A stretch of DNA of 24,249 nt from contig JBGAWK010000035.1 of the NCBI GenBank assembly GCA_044227665.1, positions 1 to 24,249 on the forward strand. Reading direction: 5' to 3'. Position numbers and translations under genes: made by a program. Source of the stretch: JBGAWK01 sp044227665. Its GTDB lineage: Bacteria; Bacteroidota; Bacteroidia; Chitinophagales; JADIYW01. The stretch's first letter is position 1, and each line of letters begins with the position of its first letter. Positions 24,003 to 24,249 of the stretch are shown here, piece after piece. The notes under the pieces are model-generated. The model was not told the origin of the DNA, did no database searches, and saw only the letters and a list, made by a program, of their open reading frames with translations.

Positions 24003-24111
24003 GCTATTACTATCGGATAAAGTAGGATCAAATATATTGCGTACTGTATCATCACCTACCCGTAGTATTGTAGGTGTGAAATTGGGCTTTTGCCTACCAT
24101 CTGCATCTATG
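24003..24111 (-). other. In-frame coding sequence upstream of the toxin's first usable start
   Basis: Continues the toxin frame without stops and reads DADGRQKPNFTPTILRVGDD, TVRNIFDPTLSDSNS. The composition is protein-like and joins smoothly to the toxin, so the true gene began further upstream, before the repeat. Confidence 0.65.
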
Positions 24112-24249
24112 GGATTCGGAATGACGGCGTTGTTTTCCGCGTCATTTCGAGCCTAGCGAGAAATCTCTTTATTGTTTCTGTGGGATTCGTTTATGAGACC
24201 TCTCCCTTTGGTCGAGGTGACGGCGTTGCAGATTCGGAATGACGGCGTT
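24112..24249. repeat. Cluster 3 of palindromic intergenic repeats (family A), cut by window edge
   Basis: A variant type 1 unit beginning CGTCATTTCGAGCCTAGCG (24140-24167) and a type 3 unit (24195-24223), with the linking GGAATGACGGCGTTG on both sides. It borders directly on the truncated toxin frame. Confidence 0.8.

Noticed and set aside
17212..24249. Insertion sequence or integrase driving the accessory region
   Set aside because: No transposase, integrase or typical IS ends were found on either strand; only small palindromic repeats are present.

Overview
The window looks like chromosomal DNA from a low-GC member of the Bacteroidota, probably a Chitinophagales/Saprospirales-type organism. 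The evidence is a giant PKD-repeat protein with a type B (gliding-motility-associated) type IX secretion sorting domain followed by a PorP/SprF-family gene, plus several TAnnTTTG promoter boxes of the Bacteroidota type just upstream of start codons. No rRNA, tRNA, CRISPR array or transposase was found.

Layout. Positions 1-2594 (minus strand) hold a tightly packed operon: NlpC/P60 peptidase, bifunctional NAD(P)H-hydrate repair enzyme, and a decayed sirtuin whose start overlaps the stop of the repair gene. Positions 2666-8274 (plus) hold the secreted PKD protein and its PorP/SprF partner. Positions 8337-14614 are mostly housekeeping: hisF and hisIE, mtgA, a cytochrome P450, a CHAP/peptidoglycan-binding protein that overlaps the P450 tail to tail, and a lone acetolactate synthase large subunit. 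A small conserved membrane protein follows (14778-15284), then about 500 bases with no convincing gene. Positions 15782-17211 are an ECF sigma factor operon with three small His/Met-rich membrane proteins, one only 55 residues long.

From 17212 to the end the window is accessory DNA rich in repeats. It holds a GIY-YIG protein, a PIN toxin with its antitoxin, two families of palindromic repeats, and a polymorphic-toxin locus read on the minus strand. In coding order this locus has: a long pre-toxin region ending in a zincin-like metallopeptidase domain (HEQAH); an overlapping immunity gene; a frameshifted tandem copy of it; a third, distantly similar immunity-like gene carrying an exact 57-base internal duplication; an orphan PoNe-type DNase tail preceded by 122 bases that are about 95% identical to the junction inside the full-length toxin; its PoNi immunity gene; and the remains of a deaminase-type toxin tail with a SUKH immunity gene. 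A second deaminase fragment lies about 1.9 kb further on. The 5' end of the leading toxin runs into a repeat and an in-frame stop, so it too appears broken. I read this as an array in which C-terminal toxins have been displaced and replaced by recombination through a shared junction while their immunity genes were kept. Gene families are recognised by eye from motifs; no database search was run.
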